A stretch of 64,000 nt of DNA. Origin: Campylobacter concisus. Lineage in GTDB: Bacteria > Campylobacterota > Campylobacteria > Campylobacterales > Campylobacteraceae. The position numbers and the translations under genes were made by a program. The stretch covers positions 186,001 to 250,000 of the forward strand of contig LVWL01000019.1 in NCBI GenBank assembly GCA_002092835.1, written 5' to 3'. Of the stretch, positions 46,712 to 56,374 are shown piece after piece (position 1 is the stretch's first letter; every line of letters starts with the position of its first letter). Below the pieces are notes generated by a model. The model saw only the letters and a program-made list of their open reading frames with translations, had not been told where the DNA came from and ran no database searches.

Positions 46712-47856
46712 TTATTCTTTATCTTTACTCATAGAAGCTATAACAGCGTGAGCTGCTATACCAATGCCGGTAAGAGCTAAAATTCCAATGCCAACTTTAT
46801 CGCTGACATTATCAGCTCCAAGACCCAAAACAGTATCAAAGAGTCTATCTGCCATAGGCTCTTCAAATGGTCCCATCGTATCCCAGAAGTCTGGCTCTGA
46901 GCAGCCTATACAGCCGTGACCTGCTTGAACTGGCCATGATGTGTGCTGGTTAAATCTCTCGCGTGAGCAGTTGTTAAATGTATATGGACCTTTGCAGCCT
47001 ACTTTATATAAGCAGTAGCCATTTTTTGCGCCTTCATCGCCGAAGTTTTGGACAAACTCGCCAGCATCAAAGTGACCACGCCTTTCGCAAAGATCGTGAA
47101 TTCTTAAACCATAAGCCCATTTTGGTCTATTGTAAACATCAAGCGCTGGAAGTGTGCCAAAAAGTAAGAAGTGAAGGACATTACCAACGATATTTTTCTC
47201 ACTTGGCGGACAGCCGCAACATTAATAACAGGTTTATCAGTAACTTTTGAAAGTCCCACTGAATTTGATGGATTTGGCCTTGCAGCTTGAATGCCACCAA
47301 AGCTAGAACAGGTACCGATCGCAAAGATAGCAGCTGCGTCTTTTGAAGCATTTACAGCATGAGTTTTACCTGTTGTGCCATGAGGTCCAACTGTTAAGAA
47401 ATTTTCAGTCGCACCAGTTGGGATACCTCCCTCAACTAGCAGGATGTATCTGCCTTTGTATTTTTCGATCGCGCTCTCTAAATTTTCTTCAGCCTGCCAG
47501 CCAGAAGCTGCCATGATAGTTTCGTGGTATTCAAGGCTTATGTAGTCAAATATAAGACTATCTATGCTTGGAGCATCGGTTCTTAGTAAGCTCTCGCTAC
47601 AGCCTGTGCATTCTGCCATGTGAAGCCATATCACAGGAAGCCTATCGCTAAGCTCAGCAGCACGAGCAACCATCGGTGTCATCGCACTTGGTAGAGCCAT
47701 AAAAGCTGTCATCGCACCAGCCCACTTCATAAAATCGCGCCTCGTAAAGCCCTTCTCTTTTAAAAGCTGCGCAATACTCGAGTCGCTTTTCATCTTAGGC
47801 AACGCACTAAGCTCACTTAAGCGTCTATCTATCTTTTGACGCAAGTCATTATTCAT
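46712..47856 (-). CDS. hydA: [NiFe] hydrogenase small subunit with Tat signal, one frameshift as sequenced
   Basis: Electron-relay subunit. Residues 37-46 GFTRRDFMKW are the twin-arginine signal. Cluster ligands include HMAECTGCSES. The frame is lost near 47214: restoring one base gives INVAGCPPSEKNIVGNVL, the conserved GCPP motif, and then the rest (PKWAYGLRIHDLCERRGHF, CLYKVGCKGP, QAGHGCIGCSEPDFWD) to a C-terminal TM helix and MSKDKE, stop at 46712-46714. Restored length is 381 residues. AAGGAG lies before the ATG. The broken frame removes the distal cluster ligands, so an error in the sequence is likely if this strain has active hydrogenase. Confidence 0.92.
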
Positions 47857-48157
47857 ATAAGCTCCTTTGCTTGAAAATTTTACTTTTGTTAATAATATCT
47901 TTGTTTAAAGAAGTAAAAAATTATTTTATAAAATTAATATTTGTAATTAAATAAATTTTAACTAAAAAATTTAAAATCCATTTTTTTGCGATATATTTTC
48001 AAAATATAAAAATAATATTTTGAGAAATTTTATTTTATTTTGATGAATCTTCAATATTTTAAGCATATTATTCTGAAAGTAAATATCAACTATAATTTTT
48101 AATAATTTCTAAAAATTTAGCATATTTAAGACGAGAGAAATTTTTGAGATAAAAATT
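47857..48157. other. AT-rich gap upstream of hydA
   Basis: About 300 nt of very AT-rich DNA with no open frame of note. It contains the hyd promoter (AAGGAG is at 47861-47866 on the minus strand), and the flgH hairpin abuts its far end. Repeated TTTTAAAT-type strings prevent a confident -10 choice. Confidence 0.4.
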
Positions 48158-48194
48158 TTTAAAAGCCCAAATGGATGAAATTTAGGCTTTTAAA
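48158..48194 (-). terminator. Intrinsic terminator after flgH
   Basis: Perfect 10-bp stem TTTAAAAGCC (48158-48167) / GGCTTTTAAA (48185-48194) with a 17-nt loop. On the minus strand AATTTTTATC follows at once. It starts 7 nt after the restored flgH stop. Confidence 0.75.
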
Positions 48195-48200
48195 GTTGCA

Positions 48201-48907
48201 TTAAAATGGCCAGATAGCTTCCATAAGCCTTGTGCCCCAAGGCTTTTTGGTAGATTTGTCTAGCTCGCCCTCGGTTTTGTATAAAATTTTGGCGTCAGCT
48301 ATGTATTTTGAGTCGATTTCGTTGTTTTGTGAGATGTCGTAAGGCTAATGACTCCACTTACTTGCATAATCTGCTTTTCGCCATTTATCAGTAGCTCGCG
48401 GCTACCTTCTATGAAATAGTTGCCGTTATTTAGGATTTTTATAATCCTAGCTGAAATGGTTGCGGTAAATTTCTCGCTTCTGTTGCTAGTACCACTTCCT
48501 GTAAATTTATTGCCACCACCTGCTTTAAAGCCGATGTCGCCATATTTGTTTAAATTTTCAGCCACAGTTGAAAGCGGTGCAGCCCCAGCTGTGAAAACAC
48601 CGCCACCAAGCGAGATGGTGCTATCTTTGTTGGTACTTTTGCTACCAGTTGAAGTTTGGCTTGCATTTTCTGAGATAACGATAGTCACGATATCATTTAC
48701 ATTCATCGCCTTTCTGTCTGAAAATAGCGGATTCTCGCCCTTGCCAAAGAGGCTGCCAGCGTTGCTTTGTCCGGTGCCACTATCTTTTGAAGGGAGTTGC
48801 TCGACATAAACTGGGGGTTTCATATTGATATGAGGATCAGCGCTTGGTGTGCAGCCAGTGCAAATAATGCCCGCAGATAAGACGAGCCAAATCGTTTTAT
48901 GGTTCAT
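48201..48907 (-). CDS. flgH: Flagellar L-ring protein, one frameshift as sequenced
   Basis: Outer-membrane lipoprotein of the flagellar L-ring. A lipobox is at IICTGC (Cys ~19). Family regions include SLFGKGENPLFSDRKAMNVNDIVTIVISENA and GNYFIEGSRELLINGEKQIMQVSGVI. The frame fails near 48343; one extra C in AGCC gives VISPYDISQNNEIDSKYIAD, the conserved segment, and a terminal WGTRLMEAIWPF. Restored length is 235 residues, normal for FlgH. It diverges from pta with a 68-nt gap, so their promoters face away from each other. Confidence 0.93.
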
Positions 48908-48975
48908 AAAAAATGCCTTAAAATAAGTATCTTTGTGCTAAAATTAAGCAATTTAAGTTCCTAAAAAGGTCGCAA

Positions 48976-50343
48976 ATGAAAAGTTGTTACGTTTTTACAG
49001 ACAAAAATTTAGCACATCTGCAAGAAATTATAGCTACAAAATTCAAAAAAGTTGAGATTTTTAAGATAATCCCGGATGAAAACGATAAAAATAACTTAAT
49101 AAAATCAAATGAAAAAGAATTTTTTCTAAAATTTATAGATAAATTTGAAGAGCTAAAAGCCAAAAGCGACTTTGTCATAGTTCTTGGCTGTGAGAGTTTT
49201 AGTGTCTTTGGTAAAAGTGAGCTAAATTTAAAGCTAGCAAGAAATTTAAACGCTCCAGTCTTTGACGAAAATGCAAGCGAGCTAAGGGCGTTAAATTTAA
49301 ACTCAAAACTTCTAATCACCGATAAGATCGATGAAATTTTAAACTATAAAGCAGATATCATCACACCATTTAAATTTCAAAGCTTGCTTCTAAAAAGAGC
49401 TAAAGCGGCAAACAAGACCGTTATTTTGCCAGAAAGCGATGATGAGAGGATCTTAAAAGCAGCTCACATCGTATTAGAAAAAGAGGCGGTAAATATCATT
49501 TTACTAGGACTTGAGAGCGAAATTTCAAAAAAGGCAGCTACTTTGGGGATAAATTTAAACAAAGCCAACGTGATCAACCCAGCGCAAAACGAGCTGACAG
49601 ATGAATTTGCAAAGAAAATTTATGAGCTAAGAAAGCACAAAGGTGTGGATGAAGTCAAGGCAAATGCGCTTGCAAAAGATAAAATCTACTTTGCCACGAT
49701 GCTAATTCATGAAGGCTTGGCTGATGCCTTAGTAAGTGGCGCTACGATGAGCACAGCTGATACGATCCGTCCGGCTTTACAGATCATAAAAACAAAGCCA
49801 AATGTAAGTGTGGTAAGCGGGGCATTTTTCATGGCACTTGAAGAAGAAATTTTGCTCTTTGCAGACTGTGCTGTCACGCCAAATCCAAGCGCAGATGAGC
49901 TAGCTAGCATCACGCTAAGTAGCGCTCAAACAGCAAGTGCATTTGGCCTTAGTCCAAAGATCGCTATGCTGAGCTACTCTACAGCTGAGAGTGGGAGTGG
50001 GCCTGATGTGGAATTTATAAAAGAAGCTGCCAAAAAAGCACTTGAGCTTGACGCAAATTTAAAAATTGCAGCACCTATTCAGTTTGATGCAGCTATCGAA
50101 CCAAGTGTTGCTAGCAAAAAGATGCCAAACTCTGATGTAGCTGGGCATGCAAATGTCTTTATCTTTCCAAATTTAAACTGCGGAAACATCTGCTATAAAG
50201 CAGTTCAGCGAAGCGCAAACGCTCTAGCCGTGGGTCCAATACTTCAAGGGCTAAAAAAGCCAGTTAATGACCTAAGTCGCGGTTGCCTTGTCGAAGACGT
50301 GGTAAATACTATCCTAATCAGCGCTATACAAGCAGGAGAATAA
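48976..50343 (+). CDS. pta: Phosphate acetyltransferase
   Basis: Makes acetyl phosphate from acetyl-CoA. The PTA_PTB catalytic domain runs from about residue 130 ([26 protein letters not shown]) to the end, with [36 protein letters not shown], and [18 protein letters not shown]-type motifs. The N-terminal ~125 residues are a short, weakly conserved part. It has no DRTGG domain as in the 700-residue enterobacterial Pta. It is 1 nt from ackA, forming the classic pta-ackA pair. Confidence 0.94.
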   Translation: MKSCYVFTDKNLAHLQEIIATKFKKVEIFKIIPDENDKNNLIKSNEKEFFLKFIDKFEELKAKSDFVIVLGCESFSVFGKSELNLKLARNLNAPVFDENASELRALNLNSKLLITDKIDEILNYKADIITPFKFQSLLLKRAKAANKTVILPESDDERILKAAHIVLEKEAVNIILLGLESEISKKAATLGINLNKANVINPAQNELTDEFAKKIYELRKHKGVDEVKANALAKDKIYFATMLIHEGLADALVSGATMSTADTIRPALQIIKTKPNVSVVSGAFFMALEEEILLFADCAVTPNPSADELASITLSSAQTASAFGLSPKIAMLSYSTAESGSGPDVEFIKEAAKKALELDANLKIAAPIQFDAAIEPSVASKKMPNSDVAGHANVFIFPNLNCGNICYKAVQRSANALAVGPILQGLKKPVNDLSRGCLVEDVVNTILISAIQAGE

Positions 50344-50344
50344 T

Positions 50345-51538
50345 ATGAAAATTTTGGTTTTAAACTCAGGTAGCAGCTCTATAAAATTTCAACTTTTTGC
50401 AATGGATACCAAAACTAGTCTAGCAAGCGGCCTAGTCGAGCAAATCGGTAGCAATAGCTCAAGGGCGGTACTAAAAGCAAATGGCGAAATATACGAGATA
50501 AACCGCTTTATAAAAGACCACCATGACGGACTTGAGGCGATGAATGAGCTCTTTGTTACCTCACACACTCTGCACGACCTAAGCGAGCTTGATGGCATCG
50601 GACACAGGATAGTACATGGCGGAGAGAGCTTTTTTAGCTCGATGATCGTTGATGAGAGCGTTATCAAAAAGATCGAGGAGATAAGCCCACTTGCCCCTCT
50701 TCATAACCCGGGGCACCTTGCTGGCATCAAAAATGCGATGAAGGAGAGCAAAAACGTGCCTCATGTTGTCGTTTTTGACACGGTTTTTCACCAAAGCATG
50801 CCAGAGTACGCCTACCGCTATGCCCTACCATACGATGTTTGTAAGACTCATCACATAAGAAAATACGGCTTTCACGGCACTTCACATAGATATGTTTGCA
50901 AGCAAGCGGCTAAAATGCTTGGCATAGAGTTTGATAAATTTAACGCCATCTCGCTTCATTTAGGTAACGGCGCCTCAGCCTGCGCGGTGCAAAACGGCAA
51001 AAGTATCGACACCTCGATGGGACTTAGTCCACTTGAAGGGCTCATAATGGGTACAAGAAGCGGCGATATGGACCCAGCAGTAGTCATCTACTTGCTAAAT
51101 ATCGGTGTTTTAAAATGGAACGAGATCGATAACTTTTTAAACAAAAAAAGCGGACTTTTTGGAATTTGTGGCTCAAGCGACATGAGAGATGTCGTAGCTA
51201 AAATGGAAAATGACGAGCGTGCAAGGCTTGCATTTGATATGTTTTGCTACCGAGTAAAAAAATATATTGGTTCGTATTATGCTGTTTTGGGACGCGTAGA
51301 TGCGCTTATATTTACTGGCGGTATCGGCGAAAATGCACCAAATACAAGACAAAAAATTTGTGACGATCTAAAGCATCTTGGCATACATATAAATCACGAT
51401 CTAAATTTCTCAAACGAGAGAGGCGAAAGGTGCATAGATGATAAAGATGCCAAAATAAAAACACTCATTATCCCAACAAACGAAGAGCTAGAAATAGCTA
51501 TAGAAACAGCCAGGGTAATAAAAGAAAGGATACTTTAG
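50345..51538 (+). CDS. ackA: Acetate kinase
   Basis: Converts acetyl phosphate and ADP to acetate and ATP. The 397-residue protein has [13 protein letters not shown] (N-terminal phosphate-binding loop), [36 protein letters not shown] (catalytic His), [11 protein letters not shown] and [13 protein letters not shown]. All catalytic residues are present. The gene begins AATATG after the pta stop, so it is translated in the same unit. A hairpin follows. Confidence 0.97.
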   Translation: MKILVLNSGSSSIKFQLFAMDTKTSLASGLVEQIGSNSSRAVLKANGEIYEINRFIKDHHDGLEAMNELFVTSHTLHDLSELDGIGHRIVHGGESFFSSMIVDESVIKKIEEISPLAPLHNPGHLAGIKNAMKESKNVPHVVVFDTVFHQSMPEYAYRYALPYDVCKTHHIRKYGFHGTSHRYVCKQAAKMLGIEFDKFNAISLHLGNGASACAVQNGKSIDTSMGLSPLEGLIMGTRSGDMDPAVVIYLLNIGVLKWNEIDNFLNKKSGLFGICGSSDMRDVVAKMENDERARLAFDMFCYRVKKYIGSYYAVLGRVDALIFTGGIGENAPNTRQKICDDLKHLGIHINHDLNFSNERGERCIDDKDAKIKTLIIPTNEELEIAIETARVIKERIL

Positions 51539-51576
51539 ATAAATTGCTTTGACGGCTTACTTGTATATTTTAAAAG

Positions 51577-51606
51577 AGCTTTTGCAGGTAAAATCCTACA
51601 AAAGCT
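51577..51606. terminator. Bidirectional hairpin between ackA and lpxD
   Basis: AGCTTTTGCAGG (51577-51588) / CCTACAAAAGCT (51595-51606). The single mismatch becomes a G-U pair when transcribed on the minus strand, where CTTTTAAA follows. It sits in the 73-nt gap between convergent ackA and lpxD. Confidence 0.7.
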
Positions 51607-51611
51607 TATGA

Positions 51612-52568
51612 TTAATTTTTCTTAAAAAATCTCAAAATTTTTGCTTGCATTTTAAACTGCTCCGAAAGCTCCATTATCGGATAAGCTCCGGCGTATTTTT
51701 TACCACCTAGTAAATTTTTACTAACACCACCACGTGCTGCGATCTGCGCGAAGTCACCCACACTCACATGTCCAGTCGAGCCACTTTGCCCGCCCATGAC
51801 GACGTTTCTGCCTAGTATCGTTGAGCCAGCAAGGCCTGTTTGTGAGACGATAAGGCAGCCGTTTCCAAGTTCGCAATTGTGCCCTATTTGAACAAGGTTG
51901 TCTATCTTTGTGTAGTTTGCGATCACAGTACTTTCAAAAACACCACGATCTATCGTCGTACAAGCTCCGATCTCGACAAAATCACCTAGGACAACATTGC
52001 CGTTGTGATAAATTTTCACATGCTCGCCAGTTTTTGTGTGTGCATATCCAAAGCCGTCGCTGCCGATGACGCAGTTTGCTAGCAGGTGACACTCATTGCC
52101 AACCACACAGTCATTGTAAATGACAACATTTGGATGGATGATACAGTTTTTGCCAATAGTCACATTATCGCCCAAAAATACCCCAGCCATGACTATCGTA
52201 TTTTCACCAACACTCACGTTTGAGCCGATGTAGACATTTGGCATGATAGTAGCACTTGGAGCTATATTTGATGGCTTTGGCTCGCAAAATAACGGCTTCG
52301 CATAGTCCTTGCTAAGCAAGGCAAATGCAAGATGTGGATTGTCGCAGACAAGTGCGATCATGCCAGCTGGTACCTCATGCAAAAGTGCTTTTGTGACCAA
52401 GATAGCTCCAGCATTTGAGTTGCTTATAAATTTAGCATTTTTCTCGCCATCGCAGTATGTTAGCTCGGCCTTATTTGCATTTTTTAAAGAATTTAAGGCA
52501 AAAATTTCTATATCTTCTCCGCTAAAAGTAGCGTTTACTTTTAAAGCTATTTCACTTAGTTTCATCAT
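51612..52568 (-). CDS. lpxD: UDP-3-O-(3-hydroxymyristoyl)glucosamine N-acyltransferase
   Basis: Third enzyme of lipid A synthesis. The N-terminal ~95 residues form the uridine-binding region, followed by a left-handed beta-helix of hexapeptide repeats (PNVYIGSNVSVGENTIVMAG and onward). The catalytic His is in GIGYAHTK-type sequence GFGYAHTKTGEH, with QIGHNCELGNGC later. The 318 residues are typical. It overlaps ilvH by 4 nt. The neighbouring order ilvI-ilvH-lpxD is known in C. jejuni. Confidence 0.95.
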   Translation of the reverse strand: MMKLSEIALKVNATFSGEDIEIFALNSLKNANKAELTYCDGEKNAKFISNSNAGAILVTKALLHEVPAGMIALVCDNPHLAFALLSKDYAKPLFCEPKPSNIAPSATIMPNVYIGSNVSVGENTIVMAGVFLGDNVTIGKNCIIHPNVVIYNDCVVGNECHLLANCVIGSDGFGYAHTKTGEHVKIYHNGNVVLGDFVEIGACTTIDRGVFESTVIANYTKIDNLVQIGHNCELGNGCLIVSQTGLAGSTILGRNVVMGGQSGSTGHVSVGDFAQIAARGGVSKNLLGGKKYAGAYPIMELSEQFKMQAKILRFFKKN

Positions 52569-53035
52569 ATATCCATTATCACAGATCCGCCGCGTACAAC
52601 GTCAACTGGGTTAAATTTCTTTATAGATTTTAAAAAGCTCTCTATCCTGCTCGCATCGTCAGCCACCATGACAACGATATAATTTTCGTTTGTGTTTGTC
52701 ACGATGCCGTTGTATGCCTTTAGTATCGCTTCAAGGCCAGAAAAATTTTCACCAAGAGGAATTTTAACAAGCGCCATCTCTTTTTCGACAAATTCGCCAC
52801 TTTCTATGACTTTATATGTTGGTATGAGCTTATGAAGCTGCTTTACGATCTGCTCTAAGACCCTCTCGTCGCCACTAGTTACGATGCTCAGCCTTGAGAA
52901 GTTGCTCTCAGGTATTGGAGCAACTGTAAGCGTGTCGATGTTATAACCCCTACCAGCAAAAAGTCCAGAAATTCTAGCCAAAACGCCATGTTCATTTAAA
53001 ACTATAACCGATATCGTTCTTCTTATACTGCTCAT
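52565..53035 (-). CDS. ilvH: Acetolactate synthase regulatory (small) subunit
   Basis: Valine-sensitive ACT-domain subunit of acetolactate synthase. The 156-residue protein begins RRTISVIVLNEHGVLARISGLFAGRGYNIDTL, the canonical ACT start, and carries NFSRLSIVTSGDERVLEQI. It overlaps ilvI by 4 nt and lpxD by 4 nt. No odd features. Confidence 0.96.
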   Translation of the reverse strand: MSSIRRTISVIVLNEHGVLARISGLFAGRGYNIDTLTVAPIPESNFSRLSIVTSGDERVLEQIVKQLHKLIPTYKVIESGEFVEKEMALVKIPLGENFSGLEAILKAYNGIVTNTNENYIVVMVADDASRIESFLKSIKKFNPVDVVRGGSVIMDI

Positions 53036-54729
53036 TTTTCTTCCTTGCTCTTTAATATCATATTATAAATCGCAGCCCCTGCTGGAACCATAGGAAGCAC
53101 GTCCTCAAAGCGGTCGATCCTAACGTCGATCATCGCTGATTTTTTGCTATCGATCGCTTCTTTTAAAGCCTTTCTAAACTCGTCCTTACTCTTACAAACA
53201 AAGCCAACACCACCAAAACCCTCAACGATCTTTGTAAAATCAGGCTGAAGGCTAAGATCGGTCGATGAATAGCGTTTTTCATAGAAAAATGTCTGCCACT
53301 GACGAACCATTCCCAAGAAGTTATTGTTTAGGATTATATTGATAACCGGAGCCTTTGTTTCACAGGCAGTCATCAGCTCTTGGATATTCATAAGTATCGA
53401 GCCGTCGCCTGTAAAATTTATAACTAGATTATCTGGCATAGCACACTTTGCACCAATCGCTGCAGGGAGGCCATATCCCATTGTACCAAGGCCGCCACTT
53501 GTTACAAGCTGCCTTGCTCGGTTAAATGGATAAAACTGCGCTACCCACATTTGGTGCTGACCAACGTCTGTTGAGATGATAGCCTCTGAACCCGCTATTT
53601 TTGCAGTCTCTTCAATAACCCATTGTGGTTTAAGTACTGTGTCGCTATCTGTGTAGCTTAGAGGATTTAGCTTTGAGTATCTATCTAAAATTTCTCTCCA
53701 AGGTGCGTAGTTTTCAGGCTTCGCATTGACTTCATCATAAAGCTCGGTTAGCACATTTGTAAGATCTCCAACTATTGGAAAATGGGCATTTATGATCTTT
53801 GAAATAGAGCTTGGATCAATGTCAACGTGGATGATCTTTGCGTGTTTTGCAAATTCATCCGTTCTACCAGTAATCCTATCGCAAAATCTAGCTCCAAGCG
53901 AGATGAGAAGGTCGCACTCGCTTAAAGCCATGTTTGAAGCGTAGCTGCCATGCATGCCAGCCATGCCTAAATTTAGCTTATCTTTTGCGTCAAGCACGCC
54001 AAGAGCCATCAGCGTCTCGACTGCTGGAATGCCTGTTTTTTGCATAAATTTACGGATGATATCGCTAGCTCCAGATGCTATCGCGCCACCACCGATGTAT
54101 AGAAGTGGTCTTTTAGCTTCATTTATCGCAACTGCTGCCTTTTTTATCTGTTTTGAGTTGCCTTTATAGGTCGGCTTGTAACTTGGAATAGAAATTTCTT
54201 TTGGATATACAAAATCACCAAGCTTTGATGTGATATTTTTTGGAATGTCGATATGAACTGGTCCTGGGCGGCCTGATCTTGCGATATAAAAGGCTTCTTT
54301 TATGATGCGAGGCAACTCCTCAACGCTATTTACTAAAAAATTGTGCTTGACGCATGGGCGTGAAATTCCAACCGCGTCTATCTCTTGAAATGCATCTGTG
54401 CCTATCATAAATGTCGGTACCTGACCGCTTATAAGTACGATTGGAATACTATCGCTATAAGCTGTAGCAAGGCCTGTGACTGCATTTGTAAAACCAGGGC
54501 CACTCGTCACAAAAGCAACACCCACTTTACCGCTAACCCTTGCGTATCCGTCTGCTGCGTGCACAGCTGCTTGCTCGTGGCGAACTAGGACGTGTTTATA
54601 GTAAGTTTGCTTATATGTTTCGTCATAGATATTTAAAGCCGCACCACCAGGATAGCCAAAGACTATATCGACACCCTCTTCGTGCAAGGCTTCACTTATC
54701 ATCTGTGAACCAGAAATTTGTTTTATCAT
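53032..54729 (-). CDS. ilvI: Acetolactate synthase catalytic (large) subunit
   Basis: ThDP enzyme that starts branched-chain amino acid synthesis. The 565-residue protein has IVFGYPGGAALNIYDE, the catalytic-Glu segment VRHEQAAVHAADGYAR, DQEIDAVG-type FQEIDAVGISRP, and the ThDP-Mg motif GDGSILMNIQELMTACETKA...NIILNN. The ATG at 54729 is preferred; a GTG one codon upstream is equally close to AAAGG. It is coupled to ilvH. Confidence 0.96.
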   Translation of the reverse strand: MIKQISGSQMISEALHEEGVDIVFGYPGGAALNIYDETYKQTYYKHVLVRHEQAAVHAADGYARVSGKVGVAFVTSGPGFTNAVTGLATAYSDSIPIVLISGQVPTFMIGTDAFQEIDAVGISRPCVKHNFLVNSVEELPRIIKEAFYIARSGRPGPVHIDIPKNITSKLGDFVYPKEISIPSYKPTYKGNSKQIKKAAVAINEAKRPLLYIGGGAIASGASDIIRKFMQKTGIPAVETLMALGVLDAKDKLNLGMAGMHGSYASNMALSECDLLISLGARFCDRITGRTDEFAKHAKIIHVDIDPSSISKIINAHFPIVGDLTNVLTELYDEVNAKPENYAPWREILDRYSKLNPLSYTDSDTVLKPQWVIEETAKIAGSEAIISTDVGQHQMWVAQFYPFNRARQLVTSGGLGTMGYGLPAAIGAKCAMPDNLVINFTGDGSILMNIQELMTACETKAPVINIILNNNFLGMVRQWQTFFYEKRYSSTDLSLQPDFTKIVEGFGGVGFVCKSKDEFRKALKEAIDSKKSAMIDVRIDRFEDVLPMVPAGAAIYNMILKSKEEK

Positions 54730-54903
54730 CACTTTAGCCTTTTGATAAATTTATCGCAAATTATATCCCAAAGCATTTTAAATCCATTTTAACTTTTTAG
54801 CGAATTTTAGGTATTGCTTTGATTTTCTTGAAAAATTTTTAACTATTTTAGAAAAATAATACAAAATATTTTACATAAAATTTAGTGTACTATTTTTAGT
54901 ATT
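54730..54903. other. 171-nt AT-rich gap before ilvI
   Basis: Likely promoter of ilvIH-lpxD near 54760-54850 and the end of mnmH transcription near 54870-54903, where TACTATTTTTAGTA forms a weak hairpin. No leader peptide rich in Ile, Leu or Val was seen. Confidence 0.4.
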
Positions 54904-55905
54904 TTAAGCTTTGTCTCTTATCTCGTTTAAGATTTTTATAGCCTTGTCAAAGTCGTCAGAATTTATAAAAACATTAATATTTTCGTTTTTCTTGTAGACT
55001 TTGTCGTAGTATTTTGTGAGTAAAATTTCAGCTACTTTGGCAATGTCATTTTCATTAAATTTAGCCACAGCTTCATCTCTAGCTTTTTTATCGATAAATG
55101 GTGAAATTTTCTTCATACATTCGTCAAAAAAGGCTTTATCCACACTTTTATAATCGCTTGTGATGCATGAAATTCTATTTTCTAAACTTGCGCTCACTTC
55201 AACATTAATGCCACTACGCATCGCCTCATAAAGGCTCTTTGGAAGAGTAAGTGAGCCAATCCTTCTACTCTCGCCCTCGATAAAGCAAATTTCATCTTTT
55301 AGCGCGATGAGCTTTTCAAATAACGCATCTTCAAAGCTTTTTTGGCTCGGCTGCGCGCCATTTATCGCCCCAAAGACAGAGCCTAAATGATTTGCCATAG
55401 CTTCAAGGTCTATTGACGGGCTTAGAGTCCTTATTAGCTTACTTTTATAGCAGCCAGTATTTCCAAAAAGAGTGATAAATTTTATGCTCAAAGGTCGATT
55501 TAGAAATTCTAAAACGTGATTTCTATAAGCTTTATAGCCACCACTAAGCCTAAAAACTCTATATCCTATCATGCTTAGAACATAGCCAATAGAATTTGAT
55601 CTAAGCCCACCTTTAGCGCAGTAGATACCAATAGCTGAACCAACCTTGACTCTTTTATAAACCTCATCAATGATATTTTGTAAATTTTTACAGATATATT
55701 TTGCGCCAAGGCTCTTTGCTAGGGATCTATCGCTTTTATAGAGCGTGCCTACCTCTTTATGTTCTGCATCATTTAAAGCATATAAATTTATGGCATCTTT
55801 TATGTGAGAATATAAAAATTCATGTGGCGATCTTGCGTCTATTAAAATTTCAAAAGAGCTTCTTTTCTCTAGCCACTGCTCTACATCAAGCTCAAATAAC
55901 GGCAC
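54904..55905 (-). CDS. mnmH: tRNA 2-selenouridine synthase (rhodanese plus P-loop)
   Basis: MnmH/SelU replaces sulfur with selenium in the wobble 2-thiouridine of some tRNAs. An N-terminal rhodanese domain (ILIDARSPHEFLYSHI) has the active Cys96 in GIYCAKGGLRSNSIG, followed by the GGYKAYR region. The C-terminal half has a P-loop-like GNTGCYKSKLI, which matches the usual GxTGxGK[ST] imperfectly (GCYKS in place of GxGKT). The 333 residues are near family length. It overlaps the HIT gene by 14 nt. selD is not in view. Confidence 0.88.
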   Translation of the reverse strand: MPLFELDVEQWLEKRSSFEILIDARSPHEFLYSHIKDAINLYALNDAEHKEVGTLYKSDRSLAKSLGAKYICKNLQNIIDEVYKRVKVGSAIGIYCAKGGLRSNSIGYVLSMIGYRVFRLSGGYKAYRNHVLEFLNRPLSIKFITLFGNTGCYKSKLIRTLSPSIDLEAMANHLGSVFGAINGAQPSQKSFEDALFEKLIALKDEICFIEGESRRIGSLTLPKSLYEAMRSGINVEVSASLENRISCITSDYKSVDKAFFDECMKKISPFIDKKARDEAVAKFNENDIAKVAEILLTKYYDKVYKKNENINVFINSDDFDKAIKILNEIRDKA

Positions 55906-56374
55906 TAAACGCCTTTTTTAGTTTCTCAAAAAGTGGATAAAATGGTGTGCCATTGACTCTCACATCAGAGATAGTGGTTATAAAATTTGTATCTCCGCTC
56001 CACCTTGGCACAAGGTGATAATGCACATGCTCAGCTATGCCAGCTCCCGCTGCCTTGCCTAAATTCATACCTATATTTACACCATTAGCATAAAGCTCTT
56101 TTTTTAAAATTTCAACTCCAAGCCTTACAAATTTACTCATCTCAAACCAAGTCTGATCATCAAGCTCTTCGATCTTGTCGGTATGCTGATTTGGTATTAT
56201 CATAAAATGCCCTGGAGAATACGGATATAAATTCATAATCCCAAAACAATGTTTAGCTCGAAAAAGCACACCATTTTTATCATCATCATCTGAGTTTATA
56301 ACATCACAAAAAACACAGCTATCTTTTTTGGCGCTAAAGTATTCGCTTCTCCAAGGGGCACAAAGGTGCTGCAT
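55892..56374 (-). CDS. HIT-family nucleotide-binding protein
   Basis: A 160-residue HIT (histidine triad) hydrolase. A zinc-type CVFCDV pair is at the start. NLYPYSPGHFMIIPNQHTD is the family strand and HVHYHLVPRW, the triad, is near residue 125. Substrates of this branch include dinucleotide polyphosphates or AMP conjugates. It abuts trpC (1-nt overlap) and overlaps mnmH; C. jejuni has the same trio. Confidence 0.93.
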   Translation of the reverse strand: MQHLCAPWRSEYFSAKKDSCVFCDVINSDDDDKNGVLFRAKHCFGIMNLYPYSPGHFMIIPNQHTDKIEELDDQTWFEMSKFVRLGVEILKKELYANGVNIGMNLGKAAGAGIAEHVHYHLVPRWSGDTNFITTISDVRVNGTPFYPLFEKLKKAFSAVI

